Below, one piece after another: positions 20,630 to 33,600 of a stretch of DNA of 64,000 nt. Position numbers and translations under genes: made by a program. Position 1 is the first letter of the stretch. Each line of letters starts with the position of its first letter. The notes under the pieces were generated by a model. That model saw nothing but the letters and a program-made list of their open reading frames with translations. It made no database searches and was not told the origin of the DNA. The DNA lies in NCBI GenBank assembly GCA_022818135.1, contig JAFMSR010000001.1, positions 6,015,470 to 6,079,469 of the forward strand, given 5' to 3'. The stretch is from Saxidomus purpurata (taxonomy: Eukaryota; Mollusca; Bivalvia; Venerida; Veneridae).

Positions 20630-21926
20630 TTGTGAAACAGTGTCACATCTATTGAAATAATAAATGTATTGATCTTTATGTACACCAATGCTCCAATCCC
20701 TAATATATAATATAAACGGAATGGTCCATGTTTATAAACACATTGTTTACGAAATCGAACAGTACAAGTCGATGTACACAGCAGGTAATGTAACGGTAAT
20801 AATTTCATTTATTTGGGAGTGTCCTGGTAAAAGGAACGCTAACGTTACAGATGACTATGCCGTGTTTGTAGTGATAATAATTATGTTTTGGATTCGGATG
20901 GATATATAAAATATTTGTTTTAGTGTGCATATTTCGATAAGATTATATTAAATATTGTGAAAAGAATATTTCTGCTCTAAACAAGCGAACAAAGATATTT
21001 GAAATAATACAGGAAAAAATATGGAAATATTGATACAAAGGTGAGTGATTTTGTTTACCGTTACACCTATACGTGTGCTTATCAACTGCATGTCTATCTA
21101 TTTCATATAATTACGTGAGAGATGCTCTTCATACAAATGAAATTGACATACCACTATTTTGGTATATGTATTGTGCACTAGTCTGCTATTACTGTTAACC
21201 AAGACAGTTTAACCTACACTTCCATTAGTGTCATAATATGAGAAAGAGTTTCCCTTTTCCCATGCATTATCGGTCGGGGGTACATTTAAATCAGGCAAGA
21301 GGTGATCTATGTCTTTCATTTTTATTACGAGTCGTTCTTTGCCTCTCGGGTCCGTTTTATACAGAATTCGACCGTCGCTTGTCCAGCTCGTATATTTACA
21401 AAAAAAATTCGTATACCCAAGGCGAGTAATGGCAATAGGGTGAGATCGCTCGATTTACGGACATGAGTTGTATGCTGTACACACATTTTGTTAATAATTG
21501 GTGCAGATCCGGACAGACTTTTTCAAGCTATTTTCTTTTCTTAATTTATTAATATCTCTAACTGCTGACGAATCCTTTCTATAAAAAATCTTAAAATAGT
21601 TCGCCTACTCATGCATGGGAATTGAGTTGATGTCATTGGTAATATTTTCTTAAAGTGTAAACCAGTCTATTTCAGAACTGTTTAGGATTTGTTTCGTTTA
21701 TAGTGTTAAAGTTAATCTACGGCGGATTTACAAATCTAGTTTACTTGTAAGTTAATATACTGTTTAAACTGTTTTATGTGATGGAAAGTAGTTCTTACAT
21801 TGATATCATTTTGAAGCACGTGTTTTCCTCATTTCTTTTCTCAAACTCTAATTAGAAAAGTAACGATCGAACCACTTTTGCTTTGTTTTTAAAATATTTT
21901 ATGGAATTTGTTATAATAATATAATG
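20630..21926. other. Intergenic, nothing recognised
   Basis: AT-rich. The short open frames at 20605-20909 and 21238-21429 have no domain or splice context. Confidence 0.4.
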
Positions 21927-22066
21927 TTATTAATCAAGTTATTTCATATTGGTCTTGTTATTTGTCCGAGCGTGGTCGTATTGGCGCAAGGCCGAAGGCC
22001 GAGGGCCAATACGACTGCCCGAGGACAAATAACAAGGCCAATAAGAAATCACTTGATTAATGATAA
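21927..22066. mobile_element. Near-perfect palindromic element, 140 bp
   Basis: The left arm (TTAATCAAGT, GTCTTGTTATTTGTCC, GTCGTATTGGC) and the right arm (GCCAATACGAC, GGACAAATAACAAGGCC, ACTTGATTAA) pair along almost the whole length, leaving a GGCCGAAGGCC-rich tip. It can form one long cruciform. No coding frame. Confidence 0.75.
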
Positions 22067-22122
22067 TTTTATTATTCAACTTTACAAGATTGGCTAAATA
22101 AACAAGAATATAAAGAGAATCT

Positions 22123-22264
22123 AACATGTTCATGAGTAGTGGATAAGGAAATCCCACCCAAGGGTTGAGATACGTCACAAAAATGAGGCTCTGTCGAGTT
22201 TTTTTTTGGACGTATCTCAACCCGAGGGTGAGATTTCCTTATCCACAACTCAACGGACATGGTA
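22123..22264. mobile_element. Second palindromic element, 142 bp
   Basis: Arms GTGGATAAGGAAATC...GGGTTGAGATACGTC and GACGTATCTCAACCC...GATTTCCTTATCCAC are inverted, with a ~30-bp loop containing a T-run. It lies only 56 bp from the preceding palindrome and may be part of one composite foldback. Confidence 0.75.
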
Positions 22265-24150
22265 GATTTATTTTCTCGCCGTTTGAATCGCATTTTCACA
22301 CAAGTAAGAAGAAATAAATAAACAGGAGGGGGATGAAAAAATGAAAATCAACTTTTTCTCAAATTTTACTTCAAAACTGTTATGGATGGATAGAAAATGA
22401 TCTAACTAAGAAAATGAATATCCATAACCCTATGTTTATTTCAAAAATAAAAATTTTACAGTCATTTTTCGATATCAGCATGAGTCTAAAAACAAAATGG
22501 CATTTAAAAATCTAACGGAAGTGACTTCTCCGTATTGGCCCGCTCTTTTAAACCAATCAAATTGCTTGAATTCCATATTGGCCCTGCTTTTCTCATATTG
22601 GCTCAGTTATGCTTTGTATTAGCTCTACCTGTTTCATATCATGTGTGCAATTGATCTAATACAGTGTGTAATATTGTAAAGTTGCATAATAATACGCAGT
22701 GTATATTAATACCTTTTAATGGCAGATACTTATACACTGGTTTCTAGGTATTATTATTCCTGTGGAAAAATTACCATATCAATACTAAAACATGGTCACA
22801 AGAAAATCTGCACTGATATTGATATATCATTGTCATCTGGCAGTGATCTGAAAATGTTTAAATCATGGCCCAATCAAATTCCAGATCTTTTTTAAAAGAT
22901 GATGGAAAAATCGTAGTCAAATCAGGGGTTTGACTAGCTTGTTTTAGCCTTAATGTGACAATGTTCCATTAAACATACCTGGTCAAACCAGGATTCAGAC
23001 ATTGTCAGATAATTGTTAAATTGCAGTCACTTGAAACAACTCTTGTGGCCATTTTCGAGCGTTGATATGGTTATGTTCTATTTGCAATATCTGGTCAAAC
23101 CAGGTTTCATTATGTATCTGAACCATAGGCATTATGTATCTGAACACAAGTAAAACCTATTCATTGACCATTATTATACTATGTTTTAAACGTGGTTCTA
23201 CCATGGTTTGTCTATGAGAAATTCCGTAGGGGAATTTATTCTGTATTCAGTAGTCTTACATTAATTATTTCAGTCGGCTTCAAATTAATTTACTGAATCA
23301 ATATGGTTTCAGATTTTATTCATAAACGGCAAACTGATAAACTTAGAAAACTTAATAAAACTTTTAAAACACTGTATTTAATTATTGGCTACAATATAAG
23401 CATACGATACTGAAAGTGAAGGGGTGCCAAATAAAGAACAATTCATACAAAATATTCACACTTTACTGCAGGTAAGTTTTGCTTTATTGTATGCGTTACT
23501 TTTGCGGACCCGGCACGTGCTCGCTATCGGCCAATCAGGATTAAGCATTTATAACAGGTATACGATATGCTATGATTTTTACAAGAAGCGGACAATATTG
23601 ACCGATGTCATAGTTGTATAATGTAATAATACTTTGAAAGAGTTTAGTGTTGATAACCGCCAAACAAAAACTTAGTTTGATATTGATGAAATATCTTCTG
23701 AAATAATAGTACCTAGAATCAAATTTTCCAAAAACATATAAAACTGCAAATTCGATTAGTCAGAAATGTTAAAAGCTTGCTGGTGAGCTTACTCTGACCA
23801 CAATATCATTTGATGTTGACTATAGCATCATCCAAACCAGTCGGCAAATAGAGAAAGATACTACCCAAATCTCTTATGAAAATTCTAAAAGTATTAATAA
23901 AAATCATTATTATTTTTAATTATTCAGCACACATACCACACAATTAATAATCATACCAGAAAATATAGCTACAATAAACAAAACATTCAATATCACGTTA
24001 AAATTGTAGTAAGCATATGATTGATTATGTTATCATTTATAATAGGCGATCATAGAAGTACAAAAAGGTTAATTTGAAAATACTATGGAAACACATAAAA
24101 CATTACACAGGTTACATAAGTAGATTAACGAAATTCACCACAAACTCAAT
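22265..24150. other. Intergenic, dispersed repeat fragments only
   Basis: About 22530-22620 echoes the 'cgtattggcc' motif of the palindrome at 21927. About 23490-23545 ('cggacccggcacgtgctcg') has an inverted relative at about 49078-49115. No exon recognised. Confidence 0.4.
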
Positions 24151-24159
24151 CAGTATATT

Positions 24160-24400
24160 ATATACCAAGTTGCAAAATAAAGTGTGCACGTTTTTATTTT
24201 AAATATCTCTATGTTGATAACACATATCGGTCTCAAAACATTAAGTATGATATCAATGCAAATGAAATTGAATATAAACTTCTCTAAATTTTGAAACCAA
24301 ACATTCAAACATTTCTGTTAAAAATAATACATAAAACTAACAAAAACCTAAGTGCACACTTTCTTTTGCAACAGAGTATATGTACATGTAGGTGCGTTAT
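24160..24400. repeat. Dispersed repeat, inverted relative at 57890-58140
   Basis: 'Gttgcaaaataaagtgtgca' with 'tttattttaaatatctct' on the plus strand here; the reverse complement of about 57890-58140 carries the same motifs in the same order ('aaagtgtgcacg', 'tttattttaaatatctct', 'tgttaaaaat.atacataaaa'). Diverged, non-coding. Confidence 0.5.
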
Positions 24401-24489
24401 ATATAAAAATATTAATGTAAAATTAGTGATCGTAGGATCTACTGCAACATCTAGTTGCACAGAAAACTTAGAATACTATTTTGGCATGT

Positions 24490-26445
24490 AACAAGTTAAA
24501 CAATAACTATATTGAATTGTTATTGGATATGCATAGGTGACCCATTTAAGCACAACTTGTTCTTTGTAAATATATCAAAACTTTATATACAAACAGTGCA
24601 TTTTACAACAACAAAATTTAAATGTATAAAGACAAATAAACCGTCACCTAGTGGGAATGGAAGTTACAAGAGAGACTGAGTATATATGAAATATTCTCAC
24701 ATTTGAAAGCAAATGTAAAATACGATTTTTCACATTTACGACAGAAAGTCCCGTCAAATCAAAGGCAGATGTTTAACTTTGACATAGATAAATTTTAAGA
24801 TCCGCAAAAACACAATTATCGGTACTAGCACCGGTTCCCATCTTTAAAACGTTTTAGTCAAAAAGTGCAAGATTTTATATGTGTTGTACAGCAAATAGGT
24901 CATTTACAATCCTCAAAGTAATATCTAGAACTACTAATGACAAAGTAGCATTATTGCATGATACTATCACAAATGAATACATCAACAGTACAAAAAGCAT
25001 TATGACAATGTTTTCATCTATGTTTTACACACGCTAAAACTGTTCATATATTACCAGTGGAATAAGTGCAGATTACAAGTTTCTTTCTTGTATGGAGATC
25101 ATATATTATTAATCTTAAATAATGCCTAATTCCAACTTTAAAAGAGATGTAACATACATTTTACAGAGACATATCAGCAAAACTTCATTTTCTGAAACGC
25201 AACATGGCTATTTTCTACTTTTTGAATCCTAGAAGATAAGTCAAGACTTGACAATTTTTGTAATAATTTTTTATCAGATATACTTTTGTCAGAATAATTG
25301 AATAGATACAATAGATGAATCAATAAATGAAAACGAATAGATCGATAAAACAATAGATAAACAATAAAAGTATATACTGGGTTTTAACCTACAGCTTTCT
25401 TGAACAAAAAACTTCGACAAGACTCTACACCATACGTTAAACTATGCATATGATGTACAATATGATGAGTGATACAATAACTGGAATATTTGAACAGATA
25501 GTTTGTATTATATTTCAATTATACCTAGTAAAATGTTCTTAATACTTTAATTGTTTATTTGGTTTTCATTTTTAACAAACAATGCGCAATTAATTACCAA
25601 TGTATATATCTTGCATAATTAAACAGGGCTTTATCAACTTTAAAGTTTCGAAGAAATGTCCATTTAATACAAACACCAGCTTCTTTCACGGTCTATGCTA
25701 ACAATCATTGAAATAATTGAAAAAGAAAACATTTCCGGAATATTTTATATAAAATGAAGCCTAAATTCCCATTAAAATCAGAACAATCTTAAGATAAGTA
25801 TATAAACAATATACAGTTGTTTCTTATATGTAACCAGCAAACTCAAGTTCATGTAAGGAATTCATTAAGCATCTCTTTTCTCTAACTTGTACCCACTGGC
25901 CACAAAAATGCTGCAGTGCTTTATTTAAACAAAAGTTATTTTCTGTGGATGGTTACATCTCATTGGCCTATCTTTTACTATTACAGAACGTGAAACACGG
26001 TACTGTCGTAAGAAAACCCATCACTGATTTCGGTCCTGTATGTTCATTAAAATTTACCACAATAATATCCGTCTTGTTCCTACGCGATTGAACACGGTGA
26101 AGCCAGACACGATGAACCGTTTATCTAACTTTTTGAGTTCATAGTTTAGATTTATGTCTTATAATATTACATCAATAAGACAATATAAGTGTAGTGCATG
26201 GAACATTATCGTTTCTACATGCTTAAAAGAAAAATGACTTGAAATGTACATGTAATAGAAATTTTAATTCCACTTCTTTAAAAAAAGGAAGAAACTTTGA
26301 TAATGTTAAGGGTATTTAAGTATTATTTTTAGATGAACCCACCTCCCCCCAAAACAGATCATTTCGAGAAGTCAAGCTATGTATATATCTATATACTGTT
26401 ACTATTTTTAAGCAAACAGTATTGAGATGAAAAAAATTAACCATA
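24490..26445. other. Intergenic, nothing recognised
   Basis: About 2 kb of AT-rich sequence without exons, tandem repeats or clear inverted repeats. Confidence 0.4.
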
Positions 26446-26735
26446 GTTATAACTATTTTTTTATTTAAACAACTCTTTAATTCAAATTTTCGGCAATACC
26501 GCCTTTTATAAGAAATTTGTCTGCACTTTTACAATTAACATGTTGACCATCTTTATGACGAACTTAGAAATAAAAAGAAAACGTCACGAAATGACGTCAC
26601 GTCCTAAGCATTTCTAAGCTTGTCATAAAGATGGTCAACATGCAAATTGTAGAAGTGCAGACAAATGTTTTGAAAAAGGTAGTGTTGCCGAAAATTTTAA
26701 TTAAAGAGTTGTTTTAAATAGAAAAATAGTTATAC
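26446..26735. mobile_element. Foldback element, 290 bp, ~120-bp arms
   Basis: The left arm (AACTATTTTT, AACTCTTTAAT, TTTTCGGCAA, TTTGTCTGCACTT, TGTTGACCATCTTTATGAC) is repeated inverted on the right. The centre contains ACGTCACGAAATGACGTCAC. Arms are about 85-90% matched. No coding frame. It lies downstream of the PARP-like gene. Confidence 0.75.
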
Positions 26736-27400
26736 TTATTATTCCCTGAGGAATATTTGAAAGAATTTATTGGGCAAAGTTATTAGGGTACATGTATTGT
26801 ATGCACGATGTAAGGTGCCTTCTTAAACTGAAGACAGTAAATAAATAACGTTACGGTAGACAGTTCTTGCAAGTAATGTGATAAAGTCAGTACTTCATTT
26901 GTTTATAGAATAGCCCATCAATAAAAGGAGTTTGAACGGTGTTCTTCTTCATGGGAATTGTTTATTCAATTAGAACAGGAGCATCCATCGGTGTTACTGA
27001 AGCTCTTGCAGAAATGTCATTCAACAGAATATTAACTCGGGTCATTCAGCAGGACTTTAATCACTCAAATGCTTTGCAGCTCCATTCATTGAACAATTTA
27101 ATACTCATGGTTGTTTTTTTCTCTTTATACATATTTCATCTTCATTGTGTCTGAATGCTAGTCATCAACTAATGCAGTAAAACATGCTTGACATGACGCG
27201 CGTTTTGGTAAAATAAGATGCAAATTTGTTGTAATGACGATCAGTTCATGGAAATAAAATTGATACTTATCAATTATGTATTAATTAAACAAAGTAATAT
27301 AAGATAACATTGAAAAAAGACACTTCATCTTTTACGATGCAAGAAACCATTGTATTTTTTCTGTTCTCTCGGGGCTCATGTTGTACTTTAACATGTACAT
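26736..27400. other. 3' flank of the PARP-like gene; candidate poly(A) signal
   Basis: No other gene seen. On the minus strand AATAAA occurs at 26966-26961, about 435 bases after the stop of the PARP-like gene; it is a candidate only. Confidence 0.35.
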
Positions 27401-27696
27401 TTAACGATTATTCAAAGCTGTATCGCAATAGCATATCAAATATTCTGGATAAATCTGATTATTATCAAATATTACAAATATTGTTGGATTGTTTATGTCA
27501 TTTACACAAGAATCATACAGATCACTGCTCACGTTGTTTTTCTTGTGTGGTGGTCTTTTGCAATCTGGTTTGCCTGTGACACATTCCCCAGTTAAAACTC
27601 TTGCGACAAACATAAACCGATTCGATACAGATCGAGCGTAATCATTTGAATACTTTGCAGTTTTTGCAAAGTAAGCTCCTTTTCCATATAATGTGC
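27401..27696 (-). CDS. PARP12-like: PARP12-like exon 10 (catalytic Tyr, carboxy end, stop)
   Basis: Acceptor TTGTAG|GCACATT, 296 bp to TAA at 27403-27401. It encodes TLYGKGAYFAKTAKYS, MFVARVLTGECVTG, YDSCVN, NPTIFVIFD and YPEYLICY, the complete second half of a PARP catalytic domain. The ATG-initiated frame from 27613 misses the first 27 codons. A dozen residues follow the last strand. Confidence 0.93.
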
Positions 27697-30600
27697 CTAC
27701 AATTACAAAATGGCTTGATACATAAGTATGGCAATATCAGTAGAAAAAAAGATATTTTGAAAATATAAGTAGACAATATAAATAAATTATATCAATATGT
27801 GGGTAGTGTATTTGTAATTGATTATCTCCATATAGCAATGTGTGAAGTGTAAGATTGGCCACTGGTCTGACACTGTTGAAAAGTTCCTGACGTTCTCCAT
27901 GATATTTTATTGTTGAAGAAATAACGGTAAGTACTTTCAACTTCACTACATGTACATCGTGGACTATCTACAGTAATTTTGTAAAAAGATGCTTGTTGAG
28001 AGAGTTACATTGAGTCCATATACGTCCGTGAATTTGGATCATCGACATAAATCACATAATAGTGATCCGGAACCGTCTGAACATCGTAATAAAGTCGTCC
28101 TTTAAAAATGCCTAAGGTATGAGAGTTCCTATGTTCAAGTGGTAAATGGTTCCATGTTTGAAGTGAGGATGTATGGGTATATTCACCTTACGAGAAATTA
28201 GAAGAGATTCTGTTTCGTTAGGATTGAATCCACAAGTAAATTGTTTGGTGACTCAGTTATTTTCAGCAGATCGGAATTTAGAGTATCACCTGCAGTGACT
28301 GGGTTATCAACACTAATCTTCAGATTGGTATCATCACCAAATAGCTGAATATCTGTTGAGAACGATGTCATTTATGAAAATTATAAAAAAGAGGTCCCAG
28401 TACCCCAAGTAGATTTTAGTTTAAAAAAGCGGTTTATGCAATGTACAGTCACATGCTTTTGAGATATCATCTAAGACTGCACGGACTTCTTTGCGACCAC
28501 CAAGACAGAATGTGTTATAGAAACAACTTGATTTGATGTTGAATCAGAAGAAACAAACCAAGACGGTAAAGACGAGATAACGTTATTGGTTGTGAGGAAA
28601 ATGAATACTTTTCTATGAATGAATTTTCCAATACTTTAGTAGAAGTGTCTTTAAGTGATATGGGTCTATCATTGGAAACTAACTGAGGATCATTAAATAA
28701 CAAACATCGACTGGTTCCATTGTGATGGAACTTTGCCAGCGTGTGTTAATGGATCTATTAAGAAGCTTACAAGTGGTTTTGGCAATATATGTATAAGTTA
28801 CTGTAGATCCTTAAATTAACATTAAACGAGTCATATTCATTTTCAATTCATTTGGCTTTATCATAGGTCCTTTTTCTCTTTCAAATGTGTTCTCGTGTAT
28901 CGCTGTGCATCTATGGTCGTTCTGAATTCCTAACATTAACTGTTTCGTTTGTAATATCATCAAAATCAGAAACTGTTTCGTTTGTAATATCATCAATATC
29001 AGTAACTGTTTCGTTTGTAATATCATCAATATCAGTATCAATATCATCGTCAGCTAGTGAGTACCGGCTAGAAGACTTTGCTTCTCGTCTCATAATGTCA
29101 TAATCTTGGTCGAATGTCCATACTGAGCGTTTATTAATTTTAATGAGGTTTTGAACCTTTCAGACAGCAAAATAATATAAAAGGACAAAACAATCTGTGA
29201 CTTTGATCTAGAAATGGGTCGCATTTTATGGACGTGTAAAACATTACAGCTGGAAGACACAAAAAAGAAGTCAGTGAGAGAGTGTGACGATTCAGTGTGA
29301 TTAGTTGTTTCCTCTATAATCTGTGCCATTTATACACTGCCGCTAAATCATTAATTTTCCCTTGTGTTGAAGTTTTAAATGTATATAAATTGTAGTCACC
29401 TGTAATGAATATACAGTTTGTGTAGAGGTCAAGACCAATGAAGTTTTCTGTATTAGACAATACGGGAGGTGATGTGTTTAGCGGGCTGTAGATGTACCAT
29501 AAAAAATTTCTATGCAAATTTGGAGCTCTATATAAATACCCTCAACGCTATCAGCCATTAGATAGAGTCTTCTGATAGCTTGTATTCTAATTTTAACATA
29601 GACACGAATACCTCAATGATTCCTTTTCCATTTTGTTTTTTCGAAAGGGTACTTAATAATCATCGAACATGATAGTACCAGTTGTTCTAATGTTACCTAA
29701 CCATGTTTCTGTCACAGTGCCAGAGTTAACCTTGTAATATATATTGTTTGTAAAAAGCTCTGAACGTTATGGTGAATTACTCTTAAAGTTTGCAGATCTA
29801 TTAATCTCCAGATACTGTCTGTATGGATATTTTACAAAATTACAAGAACCGTGAAAATTCCATGAAAACTATATTTTTCTATCAATTAACGTTGCAACCA
29901 ATCGACTGAAAATGAGAAAAATTCTTTAGTCTAAATAATTTGTGTATGCAACAATAGAAAGAAAACTATTCAAGTAAATTTAAAAAAAACAACATGAATT
30001 TGCTAGCTTCACAGATCTTTTCAGGCGGAGCACGAAATGCGTCCTTGGACAAAGACTGATATAAGACGTGTCTCAGACCAGGTAGCAGCGATAAAAAGCT
30101 CACACTGCCTCTTTCTTGCGAGTGTGATGACATCTCGCATGAGTGTTCGAGAGCGATTCAATACGCTACGAAGCTTTCTTCTTAATCGACTAAAAGACTA
30201 ATATAAATTCGTATCAATTAAAAAATATTATTTAGAGCATTAACTATTATCTGTTAAACTGTGTACAGTCGTATTGCAATGTTATAAGCTTTCAGTTACT
30301 ATTAAAAAGGAATGTGATGACAAAGTTGCATTGGTCTTGCCTATGTTCGAAAAATTGCAATTTGTTGATGACTTGATGTTAATAGCTGCAGTTAGCACTA
30401 TTTTACTTATCAATTACTTGTTTGAACTTGTTTAGTGATCATCTTTTACCAATTTTTTATTTTGACAAAACAGTGACTCTTTACATTGTTTCGGATAAAT
30501 CAACGTCCTTACCTGTTGTTTGTCCACTTAGTCTGAAATCGAATCCTTGGCGCCAAATAGGATCAACATACTGATTTTGTGTTCCATGAAATAATTTCTT

Positions 30601-33600
30601 TTCACCTAGCATTCTTTCGTCTTTCTTTTGCTGCAGCATCCTCTTTCGTTTACTGTTCAAAAGGTAAACATTTTATGTAAATGAAGTGATCATGTTAATT
30701 TATAAGGGTATGAAGATATATTTTGTTCATTCGGTGCAAGAAAGTTATTTGAACAATAAAACAAATCACTTTATATTTAAGTGATAACAACATAAATCAG
30801 TCAGAGATATACTTTCTCGTATTGCGCGACAGTATTTACCTGTCACTCATTAATCTTCGCCAATATCTTCGGGTACGTTCGGGTGTGTTTTCGTCGTTTT
30901 ATTTAATTACCATATCGAACAAATACCTTTAACCGACAGAAATTCACTTCGCAAAGACAGTGGCGTAGTGGTAAGATGCCTTACTGGTATGCATGATTCC
31001 ATGAGTTCGAATCCTGCACAGATAATTTTGATTTTTATGGGAGTATGTTTTTTTTTATTTAATTTGTGACAATGTCTTATGCACCGTTTTCGCTTTAACA
31101 TATTACATGTATATGATTTCTGTTGGGTTGTTTTTATTGTTGGTTAACTTTGCTTTGTTTTCTGTGTGTTTTTATGTATCTATACTTATCATTGATATTC
31201 ATTGCATTTCAGGAATAACATAAAATAACATCATCCGTTGAATAAATGTGTTTCCGTCTGTCCCTGGATTCTCTTCGAAATCCTTCGATATATTAGCCGA
31301 GGCAATCTTATCTTTTAGCGTAGCTATTTTGATGATTTGCTCGTCGACAATTTATGTTCTATATACAAATGTATGTAGGACGACGGAGAAAAAATGCTCA
31401 AATAGTAATTAAAAAATCTTGAAACCCCGTGATGAACAAAGACAATAGTGAATACATTTAATGAAACGAAACTATTAAAAAAAGGGAAAACAAAAAACAA
31501 ACAAGCAAGACTCGAACCTGCATACGTTGGATTGGTAGTCAAATGCCTGGGCCACTACACAATTGCGGAATCCGATATCTGGTACCATACGAAATTGATA
31601 TTTTATATAAATCTCTTGTATTATATTTTTATCTGAAGATTACTGACACAAACGAAATATTCATGAGTGCCAGTTCAATATTGTCGCATGATACACATAA
31701 AAAGGTTTATCTTAATTTGTTGTATTGTTTTGTATTTGTGCAAATAGTGGTATCAATATTTTCATTATTTATTCCAATCGAACCCTAGTTACAGAAGAAA
31801 TAAAAGACGAAGTAGGTTTGAAAATTTAATGTGTTCCCAAATCTGTAGCTTCTACTATAAACATACTAGTATACACTGCTTATGCAGACTTTCAAGTCTT
31901 GGGTACTTTTTCACCTGCTTTTCCGTATAAAATTTAATACAAGTGATTCAACTACAAAATAACCATTACTGTTCCACTTAACAGTCGCTAAATCACAATG
32001 TCTTAAAAGTATAACTCCCGTAGTTGATTACTTTTTTGTGCTGCAGTAAACTGAACTGTATACACCTTTTTAAACGAAATGGTGACACAAATAATCAATA
32101 AACAAGGGACGGCAAGATGGTACCTGAGTACATGACCTACTTAAGACCGAATGTAACCAAATTCAATCATATACTAAATATCAAAAACACAAACATACTG
32201 TTTGTCCTTGACAAAAAAAATCATTCTGACCAACTTTTACGACGAGTGGCGATAAAATCCGACTGCTTTAGTATTAGTAAGATTTTCTTGAATTTCTGGT
32301 GACCTAGTATTTAATTTCACGTGACCGACACTCAATCTTAAACTAAAAATTATCAAAACAAACACTTTGACTAATTTTCATGACAATTGGGTATTACGTG
32401 TTGCCTTGATGGTGTTAAGAAGATTTTAATTTGATTTGACCGTGTGACCTAATTTTTGACCCCAGGTGACCCTGATTCAAACCTGACATAAACAGCATGA
32501 AGCTTTGATAGAAAATGTGACCTCTAGATTGTTAACAGTTCTTCGTTAATATTGTTTATAGGTGGTGCGGTGGCCGAGTGGTTAACGCTCTGGACTACCA
32601 ATCCGGAGGTCCCCGGTTCGATTCTCAGAGGTAGTCTCGCGTGTATCGGTGCTATACACCAGGCATGTAAAAGAACCAATTGATCTATTCGTAAAAGAGC
32701 TAGGGTCTGGTAACCGGATTCCCTTGTATCTGCTTCTATCTATAAAATAAAGGACCAGAATAAAAATAAGAGCTTGCTCTTTATTGTGATATCCTTGATA
32801 CATGGTACTGAAAAATACATACATACATACATAGTCCCGGCAAACCTTCCAATGTTTTTATTTGATTTGACATTCTGACCTAGATTTTGGCCTGTGGACT
32901 GAAAGTCCCCTAGGCCTAAGTTAGTATACCACATTTCAAACACTGCAAGAATAACAACTATAAACATGCGCTATGCGAAAGTAGTGCAAGACAGACCAGA
33001 TCAATCTTTTGTTTAATTGTCGCATATGATAAGAACATGTTACAAATAAAAACAGTACATAAAACTTCAAACGACTGCTGGAAGGTATATAGCTTACAGG
33101 CTGCATGACACATTTTTTTTCTGTTTTAGAAAATAATGCGCTGTTAGCTGATTACGGAAGATAATCATTTGCAAAAGTACGGATATTTACCGAAATTTAC
33201 GAAAACGTACGCAGCTCGATATAAGTGTTTGTAGTTTGATTTTCAAATTTCCGATGTTATTTCATTGACAACTTTGTTATTTACGAACGATTACATATAT
33301 ATTTACCTAAAAATAAATGTCTCTAAAAATAGATATAATTTACGTACATTCCCGACAAGGAACTCACGTGATCAAATCACCCGCCAATTATCGAGGACGC
33401 TGCATGTCGAGGCCCAGTGAACGGTTTCACCGATTACAACTACAAGGTAACCCATTATCACTTTTGGTTTTCTCTGTTATACACATTGTACAGTACTGTA
33501 TTTATATTTCATTGCTGGTATTGCTTTATTTATTTCTGTTTCAAGGTCTTTTCCTTGGTACACAATAATTTTCGATCCACATCATCAGATCATATCGCTT

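Larger units (their letters stand above)
30660..32555. other. Intron 8 of the PARP-like gene, left part
   Basis: Holds the two tRNA-like relics and, at about 32110-32545, a diverged 'gtgacc...aaacttgac' repeat. No further exon on the minus strand was recognised. Confidence 0.4.

Noticed and set aside
33317..33460. Plus-strand frame ending at a GTAAC donor
   Set aside because: No acceptor, no domain and no partner exon; lies in an intron of the opposite strand gene.
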